This document shows positions 1-8,457 of a stretch of 64,000 bases of DNA, piece after piece. How positions within the stretch are numbered: the stretch's first letter is position 1; each line of letters starts with the position of its first letter. A model generated the notes under the pieces. It made no database searches, had not been told where the DNA came from, and saw only the letters and a list, made by a program, of their open reading frames with translations. Position numbers and translations under genes: made by a program. The stretch spans positions 248,001-312,000 of the forward strand of contig JAWLBM010000001.1 in assembly GCA_041687675.1 (NCBI GenBank), read 5' to 3'. The stretch is from JAWLBM01 sp041687675 (GTDB taxonomy: Bacteria; Pseudomonadota; Alphaproteobacteria; Rhizobiales; Pleomorphomonadaceae).

Positions 1-735
1 CGCCGGAGCCTGGGGCCGGACGCGGATCCGCATCACCCCGTTCTCCGGCCGCTCGATGTCGAACGCCTCGGTCTTGCGGAGGAGATCGCTGAGCTTGCGG
101 AAGCCGTAGGTGCGCGGGTCGAAATCCGGGGCCATGTTGGCGAGCCGGTTGCCGACGGCCGACAGCGGCGCCCAGCCGTCCTCGGTCTCCACGCCGTCGA
201 GGACCCGCAGGATGATCGGGGCCGCCTCGGCGGCCGGCCGCAGCGACTTGGTGGTGCCGCCCTCGCCGTCGCCCTTCGATGCGGAGCCGGGGAGCAGGTT
301 CTCGGTGTAGATGAACCGCCGGCAGGCCTGGCGGAAGCTCTCGGGGGTCTTCTGCTCGCCGAAGCCGAAGACGTCGATGCCCTGCTCGCGGATGCGCGCC
401 GCCAGGCGGGTGAAGTCGCTGTCGGAGGAGACGAGGCAGAAGCCGTCCACCCGGCCGCCGTGCAACAGGTCCATGGCGTCGATCACCAGGGCGATGTCGG
501 ACGAGTTCTTGCCCGTCGTGTAGGCGAACTGCTGGTGCGGAAGGATCGCGTACCGGGAGAGGACCTCCGCCCAGCCCTTCAGGTGGGGACTGGCGAAGTC
601 GCCGTAGATCCGGCGCACGCTCGCCGTGCCGATCTTGGCGATTTCCTCGAACAGCCCGTCGACGATCCGCGGCGACGTGTTGTCGGCATCGATCAGCACC
701 GCGAGCCGCGCGGAGCGCCCCTGAATCTCGGACAT
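1..735 (-). CDS. NYN-domain (LabA/DUF88-like) protein, C-terminus cut by window edge
   Basis: The frame is open from an ATG at 735 to base 1, so 245 residues are visible and the end is missing. The N-terminal half is a NYN/LabA-type domain. It has an acidic nuclease-like set: VLIDADN near residue 13, NSSDIALVIDAMD near 78, and SSDSDF near 101. NYN domains belong to the PIN-like ribonuclease superfamily and act on RNA in the cytoplasm. The last 70 or so visible residues (GWAPLSAVGNRL, YGFRKLSDLL) match an OST-HTH/LOTUS-like RNA-binding module, the usual partner in this family. The substrate is unknown. It reads away from the catabolic island and seems unrelated to it. The family call is strong; the function is only general. 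Confidence 0.85.
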   Translation of the reverse strand, partial: MSEIQGRSARLAVLIDADNTSPRIVDGLFEEIAKIGTASVRRIYGDFASPHLKGWAEVLSRYAILPHQQFAYTTGKNSSDIALVIDAMDLLHGGRVDGFCLVSSDSDFTRLAARIREQGIDVFGFGEQKTPESFRQACRRFIYTENLLPGSASKGDGEGGTTKSLRPAAEAAPIILRVLDGVETEDGWAPLSAVGNRLANMAPDFDPRTYGFRKLSDLLRKTEAFDIERPENGVMRIRVRPQAPA

Positions 736-867
736 CGGCCACCCTTTCCTCGAGGGGGACCAAGATGCAAGGTTCGCCGGCCCCCCGCAAGCAGTGCGGT
801 CGGGAGGGCGCTCCTGCAGTCGATCGCGTGCAGGGAGGCCGGCCGCCGGCCGCCCGATCCGCCCGGT

Positions 868-1791
868 TCACGAGTGGCCGGCCCGGCGCGACGTCGTCTC
901 GCCGCGCCGGTCGCCAGGTCCGCCAGGGCTGCCTCCAGCGCCGGCAAGCACGGGCGCCGCTTCGGTTTCCGTGGCGAGGACATGGGTCGCCGCCCCGGCG
1001 CGGGTGAACATCGCCTCGCGGTTCCACCAGACGACGACGACCGCAACCCCGGCGAGGATCCAGGTGTCGAAGGGCCGGGCGTCCGGCCAGAACGGGTTGA
1101 TGAGCTGCCAGTGGAACAGCATCGGCCACAGGATGCCGCCGCGGGATCGGTTGAGGATCGGCGTCACCAGCACCGCCAGCACCACGTTGCCGATGAAGAA
1201 GGGCCAGAAGTCCCAGCCTCCGAACACGACGCCCGCCAGGTGGAACGCCGGCAGGTGCCAGAGGCCCCACAGGCCGCCGATGACGAGGCCCGCCCAGATC
1301 GGCGCCATGTATCTCTGCAGGAGGGGCTGCAGCAGCCCGCGCCAGCCGAATTCCTCCACCGGGCCGAGGAACAGCATCATGAACAGGATCGAGATCATCG
1401 CCGGCACGCCGTCCGGCGGCAGGGGCGCCAGCACCGGGCCGCCCTTGACCAGGGAGCCCGCGACGAACACGAGGGGCAGGACGACGAGCACGAAGACCGC
1501 CCAGCCGGGCGAGATGCGCCACAGCAGCAGCCTCGAGAGGAACGCCGCCAGCCCGGCGGCTCCGGCGAGGGCTAAGACGACGACGAAGGCCGAGATGGCC
1601 GGCGCCCAGGTGGCGAGGAAGAAGAGCGGATGCGCCCCGCTGATCGCGCCGAACCAGGCGGTCGCCCGCGCCGGATCGAAGATGTAGAACCCGACGATGC
1701 CCCAGGTGATCAGAAAGGTGAGGCTCACGAACCAGGGAATGGCCCGCCATGGCACCGCGTCTCGCGGACGGGCCGGCTCCACGTCGCTCAT
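868..1791 (-). CDS. CPBP-family intramembrane glutamic endopeptidase (CAAX protease-like)
   Basis: A 307-residue multi-pass membrane protein. The diagnostic motif EEFGWRGLLQ lies near residues 137-146, followed by WHLPAF near 177 and HWQLINPFW near 226. This is the EExxxR ... FxxxH ... HxxxN/D pattern of CPBP (Abi, CAAX-like type II) proteases, which cleave inside the membrane. Several hydrophobic helices flank the motif. The C-terminal 40 residues are polar and low in complexity. It stands alone, with no target or bacteriocin gene beside it, so its substrate cannot be inferred. The ATG at 1791 fits the first predicted helix. Confidence 0.85.
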   Translation of the reverse strand: MSDVEPARPRDAVPWRAIPWFVSLTFLITWGIVGFYIFDPARATAWFGAISGAHPLFFLATWAPAISAFVVVLALAGAAGLAAFLSRLLLWRISPGWAVFVLVVLPLVFVAGSLVKGGPVLAPLPPDGVPAMISILFMMLFLGPVEEFGWRGLLQPLLQRYMAPIWAGLVIGGLWGLWHLPAFHLAGVVFGGWDFWPFFIGNVVLAVLVTPILNRSRGGILWPMLFHWQLINPFWPDARPFDTWILAGVAVVVVWWNREAMFTRAGAATHVLATETEAAPVLAGAGGSPGGPGDRRGETTSRRAGHS

Positions 1792-2199
1792 CGGAAATCA
1801 TCCTGTTTCGGATCGGACGGGCAGGTCATCCATAGCCGAAACGGGGACCGCGAGCCCTGATGTGGATCAACCGCCCTCCGCGCGGGAGAGCGGCCGACCT
1901 GGCATCCGCGCCGGCGGCCCCAAGCGCGGACGCCGAGGCGCGGGCCTCGACGGGGCGGGCGCGACGATGGTCGACCGGATCGCGATCCACGATCCGGCCG
2001 CCGTCGCATCGGTCCGATCACGCCGATCCGGGCGGATCCTTCGACGACGCGCTCGCAGGCCCGGGGGCCTGCCCCTCCCGCCCGGGCTCTTCCCCGCGGC
2101 CGCGCGGGCGGCGATAGTCGGATCGCCGCTCGATGCGCGCGCTCCCTCACCGGAGCATTCAGTGCCTCGGCCGTGGTCGTCGGGGCGGGGGGCTGCAAC
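1792..2199. other. Intergenic region of about 400 bp between divergent genes
   Basis: No convincing gene. The overlapping open frames here have no recognisable domain and look like GC-driven noise. The region separates the CPBP protease (leftward) from the DUF502 gene (rightward), so it should hold both promoters. The only signal I see is a FixK/FNR-like box at 1857-1870. Confidence 0.5.
1857..1870. promoter_or_regulatory. Possible FNR/FixK-type box
   Basis: CTGAT-GTGG-ATCAA differs by one base from the TTGAT-N4-ATCAA consensus of FNR/FixK regulators, which are common in alphaproteobacteria. It lies in the divergent region about 70 bp from the CPBP start and 330 bp from the DUF502 start. One match of this length can occur by chance. 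Confidence 0.3.
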
Positions 2200-2784
2200 A
2201 TGATCAAGAGCACATTCCTCGGCGGGCTCGTCTTTCTCCTGCCCGTCGTCTTTGTCGCCATCGTCCTCGGCAAGGCCTATGCCATCGCGAGGACCGTCGC
2301 CGAGCCGCTCGGCGCCCTCGTCCCGGTCGACCGGATCGGAGGCGTGGCGCTCGCCGACCTCCTGGCGATCGCGATCATCATTCTGGTCTGCCTGCTCGCC
2401 GGCCTGGCGGCGCGCCTGAGTTTCTTCACCGAACGGATGATGCGCCTCGACCGGGCGATCGTCGGCCTTGTGCCGGGATACGCCGTCGCCAGGAGCACGC
2501 TGAGCGGCGTCGCCGAAACCGGGGAGGAGTCCGACCTCCAGCCGGTTCTCGTGCATTTCGACGACCACGAGATGATCGCCTTCGAGGTGGAGCGGACCGC
2601 CGACTTCGTCGTGGTGTTCCTGCCGGGGGCGCCGTCGACCTGGTCCGGATCGAGCGCCATCGTGTCGCCGGACCGGGTGACGCGGCTCGACCTGCCGGTG
2701 CACCAGGTCGCGGGCCTGCTGAGGGTGCTCGGCCGCGGCACCGTCGCCACCCTGGCGCGGGCACCGCTCGCGGCGGTCGGCTGA
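2200..2784 (+). CDS. DUF502 family membrane protein
   Basis: A 194-residue protein with an N-terminal membrane anchor (FLGGLVFLLPVVFVAIVL) and a second hydrophobic segment (ALADLLAIAIIILVCLLAGL), followed by a soluble half ending near VHQVAGLLRVLGRG. This is the layout of DUF502 proteins, which are small membrane proteins of unknown function in proteobacteria. I chose the ATG at 2200 over a GTG at 2173 because it starts directly at the membrane anchor. It is unlinked in orientation to the catabolic genes. The family assignment is fairly sure; the role is unknown. Confidence 0.7.
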   Translation: MIKSTFLGGLVFLLPVVFVAIVLGKAYAIARTVAEPLGALVPVDRIGGVALADLLAIAIIILVCLLAGLAARLSFFTERMMRLDRAIVGLVPGYAVARSTLSGVAETGEESDLQPVLVHFDDHEMIAFEVERTADFVVVFLPGAPSTWSGSSAIVSPDRVTRLDLPVHQVAGLLRVLGRGTVATLARAPLAAVG

Positions 2785-2833
2785 GCAAGCCGGACCCGCA
2801 CGCGCCGGCGCGGGCCGCCCTGGGCGCGGCCGG

Positions 2834-3070
2834 TCACATCCGCCCGGCGGCGCGGGCCGGGCTCCCAGGCACGGCGGCATGGCGCATGGCCCGCTTCTGG
2901 GCGGCGATGCGGAAGGGGGCGTTGGGCGCTCCGTAGTCGGCGTAGGATCCCCGCCGCTCGACGATCTCGAGGAAGAGGCCCTCCGGCCGCGCGGCCGAGT
3001 AGAGCTGGAGGAACTCGCCGCCGGCATTGCGGTCGTAGAGGATGTTCCTCGCCTTGAGCGCCGTCTCCGG
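2834..3070 (-). pseudogene. quiC: Remnant: C-terminal end of 3-dehydroshikimate dehydratase (QuiC-type)
   Basis: After the pcaB stop, the minus strand continues in another frame with LKARNILYDRNAGGEFLQLY, then LFLEIVERRGSYADYG and APNAPFRIAAQK, ending at a TGA at 2834-2836. This matches the C-terminal HPPD-like domain of QuiC-type 3-dehydroshikimate dehydratases, including the terminal metal-binding Glu region (FLEIVERR). A full protein has more than 600 residues and only about 75 remain. The N-terminal sugar-isomerase-like domain and any start are gone. 3-Dehydroshikimate dehydratase makes protocatechuate, so its place downstream of pcaB and in the same run as aroE makes pathway sense. I read it as a deletion remnant. 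Confidence 0.65.
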
Positions 3071-3092
3071 ATACGCGGGAACGGGGCGGCGG

Positions 3093-4160
3093 TCAGCGGG
3101 GCGGACGGCGGCCGATGCGCTCGATCTCGCCGACGAGGGCCTCTGCCTGCCGGGTCGCGGCTCCGGCGCCAAGGCAGAGGTCCGGCAGCAGCAGCCATTC
3201 CAGCGTCCAGGCGGCGCCGGAGCGTTCCTGTTCGTGCACGAGCGCCTGGCCGAGGCCGCCGGCCAGGATCGCCGCCTGCCGGGCGAGGGCGACGAGCACT
3301 TCCGCCCGGACCGGGTTGCGCTTGTGCGGCATCGCCGAGGACCCGCCGCCGCCGGACAGGCGGATCTCGTCCCCCGCCATCGCCATCAGCGCGACGTCCT
3401 GGCCGATCTTTCCGAGGCTGCCGGCGAGGAGCGCGAGGGCCTGGCCGAACCCGACCAGCGTCGTGCGGTCGCTGTGCCAGCTTCGGCCGGGGTCGCCAAG
3501 GCCGAGGCGGGCGGCGAGGCGGGCGCGAACGGCCGGGCCGGCCGGGCCGAGGTCGCCGAGCGTGCCGACCGCGCCGGCGAACTGGACGACGAGGAGGCGC
3601 GGCCGCAGCGAGGACAGCCGGTCGAGGTGGCCGGCCAGCGGGTCGCGCCAGGCGGCGAGCCGGTCCGCCGCGCGGATCGGCAGGGCGTCCTGCATGCGGG
3701 TGCGGCCGGTGAGGGCGTTCGCGCCGTGCCGCCGCGACAGGTCGTCGAGCCTGGCGACGGTCGCGCGAAGGCGTGCCTCGAGGAGGTCGAGGAAAGGGCC
3801 GAGGCGGAGGACAAGGCTGGTGTCGACGACGTCCTGGCTGGTGGCGCCGCGGTGGACGGCGGCCGCGTGCGGCTCGCCGACCGCGGCGCGGACCTGGCGA
3901 ACGAGGTCGGGAACCGCGACGCCGTCGCGCTCGAGGCCGGCGGCGAGGGCGTCCGGATCGGGACGCAAGCCCGAGATCGCCGCACCGATCGCCCGGGCCG
4001 CCTCGGGCGGGATGACGCCTTCCGACGCCTCCGCCTCGGCGAGCGCCGCCTCGAAGCGGAGCATGGCGGCGACGTCGGACTCGGGGGAGAACAGCGGCTC
4101 GGTCTCGGGATCGCCGAGGAGGCTGCGGGCAAGGGCGCCGGTGGCGAGGGTAAAGGACAT
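3093..4160 (-). CDS. pcaB: 3-carboxy-cis,cis-muconate cycloisomerase
   Basis: A 355-residue member of the fumarase/aspartase superfamily that converts 3-carboxy-cis,cis-muconate to 4-carboxymuconolactone in the protocatechuate ortho pathway (cytoplasm). It has HRGATSQDVVDT near residue 104 and the signature SGGGGSSAMPHKRNP near 276-290. The length fits the short alphaproteobacterial form, so it is not truncated although a broken gene follows. It lies 92 bp downstream of pcaG on the same strand. The start at 4160 gives the usual N-terminus (ALARSLLGDPETEPLFS). Confidence 0.93.
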   Translation of the reverse strand: MSFTLATGALARSLLGDPETEPLFSPESDVAAMLRFEAALAEAEASEGVIPPEAARAIGAAISGLRPDPDALAAGLERDGVAVPDLVRQVRAAVGEPHAAAVHRGATSQDVVDTSLVLRLGPFLDLLEARLRATVARLDDLSRRHGANALTGRTRMQDALPIRAADRLAAWRDPLAGHLDRLSSLRPRLLVVQFAGAVGTLGDLGPAGPAVRARLAARLGLGDPGRSWHSDRTTLVGFGQALALLAGSLGKIGQDVALMAMAGDEIRLSGGGGSSAMPHKRNPVRAEVLVALARQAAILAGGLGQALVHEQERSGAAWTLEWLLLPDLCLGAGAATRQAEALVGEIERIGRRPPR

Positions 4161-4252
4161 CGGCGGTCAGCCCCCCGGCCGGCCGGGGCGGGTGCGGCCC
4201 GGTCCCGGTCCCCGTATCGCCCCCGCGGTCGGTACCGTCGCCATGATGCGCC

Positions 4253-4861
4253 TCAGATGTCGAAGAAGACGGTTTCGGCCGGCCCCTGCAGGTGGATGTC
4301 GAAGCGGTAGCCGCCGCCGTCGCGCACGGCGACCAGCGTCGTCGCCCGGGGCGCCACGTCGACGCGGCACAGCACCGGGTCCTCGGCATTGGCAGCAGCT
4401 TCGTCGGCGAAGTACATCCGGGTGTGGAGGCCGAGGTTGATGCCGCGGGCGACGATCCAGACCTGCAGGTGCGGCGCCTGGGGCCGCCCGTCGGCATAGG
4501 GGACCCGGCCGGGCTTGATCGTCTCGAAGCGGAGCGCACCATCCTCGCCGGCGGCCCTGCGGCCCCAGCCGGTGAAGTGCGGGTCGGCGTCGCCGCGGCG
4601 CTCCCCGCGGCCGGGGTAGAGGCCGGCCGCGTCCGCCTGCCAGATCTCCACCACCGCGTCGCGCACCGGCGCCCCGGCGCCATCGAAGACGCGGATGGCC
4701 ACGGCGATGCGCTCGCCGGCGGTGTCGGGGCCGACCATCCTCGCGCCGGGGTCCTCGGGATAGACCTCGTGGATGCCGGCGGCCGAGGGCGTGCAGCCGA
4801 TATGGACATAGGGGCCGGCGGTCTGGGACGGGGTCTCGCGCAGGCGGCGGGTCTCGCTCAT
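4253..4861 (-). CDS. pcaG: Protocatechuate 3,4-dioxygenase alpha subunit
   Basis: A 202-residue intradiol dioxygenase subunit. Family landmarks are ETPSQTAGPYVHIGC at the N-terminus, VVEIWQADAAGLYPG near 68, and APHLQVWIVARGIN near 128. The alpha subunit supports the iron site of the beta subunit and lacks the full Tyr/His ligand set. Together they cleave protocatechuate to 3-carboxy-cis,cis-muconate with O2. One base separates it from pcaH upstream, so the two are surely co-translated. Confidence 0.95.
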   Translation of the reverse strand: MSETRRLRETPSQTAGPYVHIGCTPSAAGIHEVYPEDPGARMVGPDTAGERIAVAIRVFDGAGAPVRDAVVEIWQADAAGLYPGRGERRGDADPHFTGWGRRAAGEDGALRFETIKPGRVPYADGRPQAPHLQVWIVARGINLGLHTRMYFADEAAANAEDPVLCRVDVAPRATTLVAVRDGGGYRFDIHLQGPAETVFFDI

Positions 4862-4862
4862 C

Positions 4863-5600
4863 TCAGCTTCCCTCCGGCCGGTTCTCGAAAAAGGTGGCGC
4901 GCCGCCCGCGCAGCACGATGTCGAAGCGCCAGGCGACGGCGTCCATCGGCCTCGTCTCGTCGAGGTCGAGCCGGGCGACGAGGGCGTCGATCACCCGCGG
5001 GTCCGGGATGGTGTTGACGATCGGGCAGTGCGCGATCATCGGGTCGCCCTCGAAATAGAGCTGGCTGATCAGCCGCTGCGGAAAGCCGCTGCCGAAGACG
5101 GAGACGTGGATGTGCGCAGGCCGCCAGTCGTTGGCCCGGTTCGGCCAGGGATAGGGGCCGGGCTGGATGGTGCGGAAGGCGTAGACGCCGTCGGCGTCGG
5201 TGAGGGTCCGGCCGACCCCGGCGAAATTCGGGTCGAGCGGGGCGAGGTAGCCGTCGCGGGCGTGGCGGTAGCGCCCGCCGGCGTTGGCCTGCCAGATCTC
5301 CACCAGCGTCTCCGGCACCGGCCGGCCACGCTCGTCGAGCACCCGCCCGTGCAGGATGATGCGCGGCCCGATGGCGCTCTCGCCGGGGCGGGCGAAGTTG
5401 ACCGTGAGGTCGTCGTCGAGGCGGCCGAGCATGTTGTGGCCGAAGGCGGGGCCGCTGACGTCGCCCGGCGTCGTCGGCAGCGAGACCAGCGCCTTCTGCG
5501 GCGAGCGCAGCATGGTGCTCTTGTAGCCCGGGGCGTAGGCCGGCGGATGGCGGTCGAAATCGCGAGGGAAGAAGGCGCCCGGTGCGGTCTCGTTGGTCAT
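4863..5600 (-). CDS. pcaH: Protocatechuate 3,4-dioxygenase beta subunit
   Basis: A 245-residue catalytic subunit. The N-terminal segment (FFPRDFDRHPPAYAPGYKST) is typical of PcaH. The Fe(III) ligands of the family are visible: Tyr in GGRYRHARDGY (near 130), Tyr in GPYPWPNRANDWR (near 167), and the two His in PAHIHVSVFG (near 180). Its start overlaps the pcaC stop by ATGA and its stop abuts pcaG, giving the order pcaC-pcaH-pcaG-pcaB. No pcaD lies in this run. Confidence 0.96.
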   Translation of the reverse strand: MTNETAPGAFFPRDFDRHPPAYAPGYKSTMLRSPQKALVSLPTTPGDVSGPAFGHNMLGRLDDDLTVNFARPGESAIGPRIILHGRVLDERGRPVPETLVEIWQANAGGRYRHARDGYLAPLDPNFAGVGRTLTDADGVYAFRTIQPGPYPWPNRANDWRPAHIHVSVFGSGFPQRLISQLYFEGDPMIAHCPIVNTIPDPRVIDALVARLDLDETRPMDAVAWRFDIVLRGRRATFFENRPEGS

Positions 5601-6001
5601 GGGCTCTCCTTTCCTCCGGCCGCGTCCATCGCCGCGAAGGCCTCGCGGGCGATGCGGAAGGCCCGGTTGGCGGCGGGCACGCCGGCGTAGATGGCGACGT
5701 GCAGGAAGGCCTCGCGGATGTCCTCGCGGCTGGCGCCGGTGTTGCGGCAGGCGCGGATGTGCATGGCGAGCTCCTCGTCGTGGCCGAGGGCGGCCAGGAG
5801 GGCGAGGGTGACGATCGACCGGTCGCGCAGCGGCCAGGTCTCGCGCGACCAGACCCTGCCCCAGGCGGCCTCGGTGATCAGGTCCTGGAAGGGTGCGTCG
5901 AACCCGGTCTTCGCGGCCTCGGCCCGGTCGACGTGGGCGTTGCCGAGCACCGCGCGCCGCGTCGCCATCGCCCGCGGCGACCTTGCGTCCCTCTCCTCCA
6001 T
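5597..6001 (-). CDS. pcaC: 4-carboxymuconolactone decarboxylase
   Basis: A 134-residue protein of the carboxymuconolactone decarboxylase family. It decarboxylates 4-carboxymuconolactone to 3-oxoadipate enol-lactone. Landmarks are RRAVLGNAHVDRAEA, FQDLITEAAWGRVWSR, and GHDEELAMHIRACRNTGAS followed by EDIREAFLHVAIYAGVPAA. I chose the ATG at 6001, with GGAGGGG upstream, rather than the longer frame from 6178, because PcaC proteins begin here and the extra N-terminus is low-complexity. The stop overlaps the pcaH start. Confidence 0.93.
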   Translation of the reverse strand: MEERDARSPRAMATRRAVLGNAHVDRAEAAKTGFDAPFQDLITEAAWGRVWSRETWPLRDRSIVTLALLAALGHDEELAMHIRACRNTGASREDIREAFLHVAIYAGVPAANRAFRIAREAFAAMDAAGGKESP

Positions 6002-6105
6002 CGAGCCGTCCCCTCCGGAGCGCCGTCTTGATGATCGCACGGGCGGCGCCGTCCGCCCCATGCCGATTTCGTCTGCGAGCCCCCGGGCGCCGGCGATGGC
6101 GGGCC

Positions 6106-6957
6106 TCAGCCGGCGAGGATGCTCTCCTCCATCCTGCCCCGCAGCCCCGGCGACACGCGCGGCTCCAGCCCGAACCACAGCCGCCAGGCCGGGATGCCCT
6201 GGTGGAGCAGCATGCCGAGGCCGTTCACCGCCGGATGCCCGCGCCGGCGCGCCTCGGCGAGGAGCGGCGTCTCCAGCGGCGTGTAGACGATGTCGGCGAC
6301 GCGGGCGCCCGGCGCCAGCCGTTCGAGCGAGAGGTCCAGCGCCGGCTGGCCGACCATGCCCTGGCTGGTGGCGTTGACGACGAGCGCGGCGTCGGCGATG
6401 GCGTCCAGCCGGTCGCCCCAGGCCACGGGCCGGATCGGCCCGCCGAGATCGCGGGCGAGGGCCTCGGCCCGCGACAGCGTGCGGTTGACCACCCGCACCT
6501 CGGGAGCCCCGCGCGAGACGAGCGCATAGGCGACGCCGCGGGCGCCGCCGCCGGCGCCGACCACCACCGCCGGCCCGGCGTCCGCCCGCCAGCCGGGCCA
6601 GGCCTCGTCGAGGTTGCCGAGGAAGCCGAGCCAGTCGTTGTTGGTGCCGAACAGGCTGCCGTCCGGCCGGACGGCGACGCAGCTGATCGCGCCGGTGGCC
6701 CGGCCGACCTCGTCCACCTCGTCCACCACCTCCATCGCCCGGCCCTTGTGCGGGATGGTGAGGTTGCAGCCGGAGAAGCCGAGCGGGTGGAGCGCCCGGA
6801 GCGCCGCCTCGATCCCCTCCGGCCGGATCGCCAGCGGCACGTAGGTGCCGGCGAGCCCCATCTCGGCCATCCAGTGGTTGTGCATCATCGGCGATCGCGA
6901 GTGCATCACCGGCCAGCCCATCACGCCGGCGAGGAGGAAGCGGTCGGGTCGGCTCAT
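6106..6957 (-). CDS. aroE: Shikimate dehydrogenase family protein (quinate/shikimate type)
   Basis: A 283-residue NADP(H)- or NAD(H)-dependent dehydrogenase acting on 3-dehydroshikimate/shikimate or quinate. The substrate site has HSRSPMMHN (near 19) and NLTIPHKGRAMEVVDE (near 65). The Rossmann glycine loop is GAGGGARG (near 135), followed by NRT (near 158) and NATSQGM (near 195). It sits between pcaC and two class II aldolase-fold genes, with a quiC remnant downstream of pcaB. This suggests a catabolic role feeding hydroaromatics to protocatechuate rather than the housekeeping aromatic pathway. That point is inference; AroE and catabolic paralogues look alike. Confidence 0.82.
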   Translation of the reverse strand: MSRPDRFLLAGVMGWPVMHSRSPMMHNHWMAEMGLAGTYVPLAIRPEGIEAALRALHPLGFSGCNLTIPHKGRAMEVVDEVDEVGRATGAISCVAVRPDGSLFGTNNDWLGFLGNLDEAWPGWRADAGPAVVVGAGGGARGVAYALVSRGAPEVRVVNRTLSRAEALARDLGGPIRPVAWGDRLDAIADAALVVNATSQGMVGQPALDLSLERLAPGARVADIVYTPLETPLLAEARRRGHPAVNGLGMLLHQGIPAWRLWFGLEPRVSPGLRGRMEESILAG

Positions 6958-6977
6958 CAGGGTCTCCGTCGGGCCGT

Positions 6978-7658
6978 TCAGCGGGCGTCGAGCTTGGCGT
7001 GGAAATGGTCCCAGGTGCGCCGGAACAGGCCCTCGTTCCAGAGCTTCTCCCGGCAGAGCGCCATCTCCTCGTCGCTGAAGACGTAGGGGCGGCCGATCTG
7101 CAGCGCCCGGTACTGGCGTTCGGCGTTCTCCTCCAGGTAGTTGATCAGCACGAAGGCCTCGACGATGTCGCGGCCGACGGTGACAGCCCCGTGCGACTTC
7201 ATCAGCGCCGCCGGCCGGTCGCCGAGCGTCGCCGCCAGTCGGGCGGCCATCTCCGGCGAGTTGATCGAGTTCGGCGTGTCGAGGACCGGCACCGGATGGA
7301 GCAGCGAGCCCTGCGCGAACACCGGCCTGTACGCCTCGCCCACCATGGTGAGGTAGGTCGACCAGCGCGGGTGGGCGTGGACGACGGCGCCGACGTCCGG
7401 CCGCGCCCGGTAGATCCCCGCGTGCATGTGGAACTCCAGCGGCGGCTTGCCGCGACCCTCCACCAGCGTCCCGTCGAGGGCGACGGTGCAGATGTCCTCG
7501 GCCTCGAGCAGGCTGCGCCGGGCCGCGCCGACATTGATCAGCATGGCGTCGTCGCCGGCCCGGATCGAGGCGTGGCCGTTGTAGTCGACGATCCCCGCCC
7601 GCTCGAGCATGCGGATGCAGTCGGCGAGCATCGCCCTGGCGTCCCCGGTCCCGGTCAT
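6978..7658 (-). CDS. Class II aldolase/adducin-fold protein, possible decarboxylase
   Basis: A 226-residue member of the class II aldolase/adducin family, whose members bind Zn or Mn and cleave C-C bonds. Metal ligands are visible as VVHAHPRWS (HxH, near 92) and a third His in KSHGAVTVG (near 153); the catalytic acid region is PPLEFHMHAGIY (near 75). The family includes L-fuculose-phosphate aldolase and also dihydroxyphthalate and other aromatic acid decarboxylases. Its place between aroE and another family member, in a run with pca genes and a dihydroxyphthalate-decarboxylase-like gene, favours an aromatic acid decarboxylase, but the sequence does not prove it. Confidence 0.75.
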   Translation of the reverse strand: MTGTGDARAMLADCIRMLERAGIVDYNGHASIRAGDDAMLINVGAARRSLLEAEDICTVALDGTLVEGRGKPPLEFHMHAGIYRARPDVGAVVHAHPRWSTYLTMVGEAYRPVFAQGSLLHPVPVLDTPNSINSPEMAARLAATLGDRPAALMKSHGAVTVGRDIVEAFVLINYLEENAERQYRALQIGRPYVFSDEEMALCREKLWNEGLFRRTWDHFHAKLDAR

Positions 7659-7677
7659 CTCGGCCCTCCCTCGCCGC

Positions 7678-8424
7678 TCACCATCCCGTGCGCTCGCGCA
7701 CCTCGGTCCGCCAGAGCTCCCACGCCCGCCGCGCCGCGCCCTCGTTGGCGACGTCGGCGAGGCGGCCCTCCTCCGGCTCCAGCGCCTCGACCGGGTCGCC
7801 GGCGGCGAGCGCCTCGGCCGCCTGCTGCATCCGCGCGTTGACCTCGGTGTAGACCGCGCGGAAGACGGCGAGTTCCAGCGTCGGCCCGCAGGCCACCATG
7901 CCGTGCGCCCGCATCATCGCCACCGGACGGCGGCCGAGGCAACGGGCGAGGGCGCTGCCCCGCGCGCAGTCGCAGACCAGCATGTCCGTGGTGCCGAACT
8001 CGTCGCGGATGTCGAACACCGGAACCCCCTCGGCGAGGAAGGCGGCGTTGTGGAACATCGCCCGCAGCGGCTTGCGGACGACGCCGAAGGGCACCACCGA
8101 GGGCGAATGGCTGTGCACCACCGCCATCACGTCCGGCCGCGCCCTGTAGAGTTCGCCGTGGATGAAGCGCTCGAGGAAGCCCTTTCGGCCGTCGCCCGCG
8201 CAGGCGGCGCCGTCGAGGTCGAACTCCATCAGGTCGTCCGGCGTCACCAGCGCCGGCGCCATCGCCCGGGCGATGACGAAGCGGTCCGGCGCGTCCGGAT
8301 GGCGGATCGACACGTGGCCGGCGGCGTCCACCACCCCGCGGTCGGCGAGGATCCGGCTCGCCGCGGCGAGGTTGGCGAGGAGATCGGCGGGGAGAGGCCC
8401 GCCCGACGTCGGATCAGCGCTCAC
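7678..8424 (-). CDS. Class II aldolase/adducin-fold protein, second copy
   Basis: A 248-residue protein of the same fold as its downstream neighbour but clearly divergent. The N-terminal DLLANLAAASRILADRGVVD and GHVSIRHPD regions, VVHSHSPSVVPFGV (HxH, near 113) and MRAHGMVACG (third His, near 173) are visible. It starts at 8424 behind AAAGGGAGG and lies 19 bp upstream of the other copy. Two tandem non-identical copies suggest two substrates or a hetero-oligomer. Candidates are dihydroxyphthalate-type decarboxylation or aldol cleavage in the protocatechuate supply route. Confidence 0.75.
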   Translation of the reverse strand: MSADPTSGGPLPADLLANLAAASRILADRGVVDAAGHVSIRHPDAPDRFVIARAMAPALVTPDDLMEFDLDGAACAGDGRKGFLERFIHGELYRARPDVMAVVHSHSPSVVPFGVVRKPLRAMFHNAAFLAEGVPVFDIRDEFGTTDMLVCDCARGSALARCLGRRPVAMMRAHGMVACGPTLELAVFRAVYTEVNARMQQAAEALAAGDPVEALEPEEGRLADVANEGAARRAWELWRTEVRERTGW

Positions 8425-8457
8425 CGCATCGCCTCCCTTTCCCGCCTGCCTGCGGGC

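Noticed and set aside
1867..4809. A 980-residue open frame on the minus strand
   Set aside because: It overlaps pcaB and pcaG in another frame, is very rich in Arg, Pro and Ala, and has no domain. High GC content produces such long false frames.
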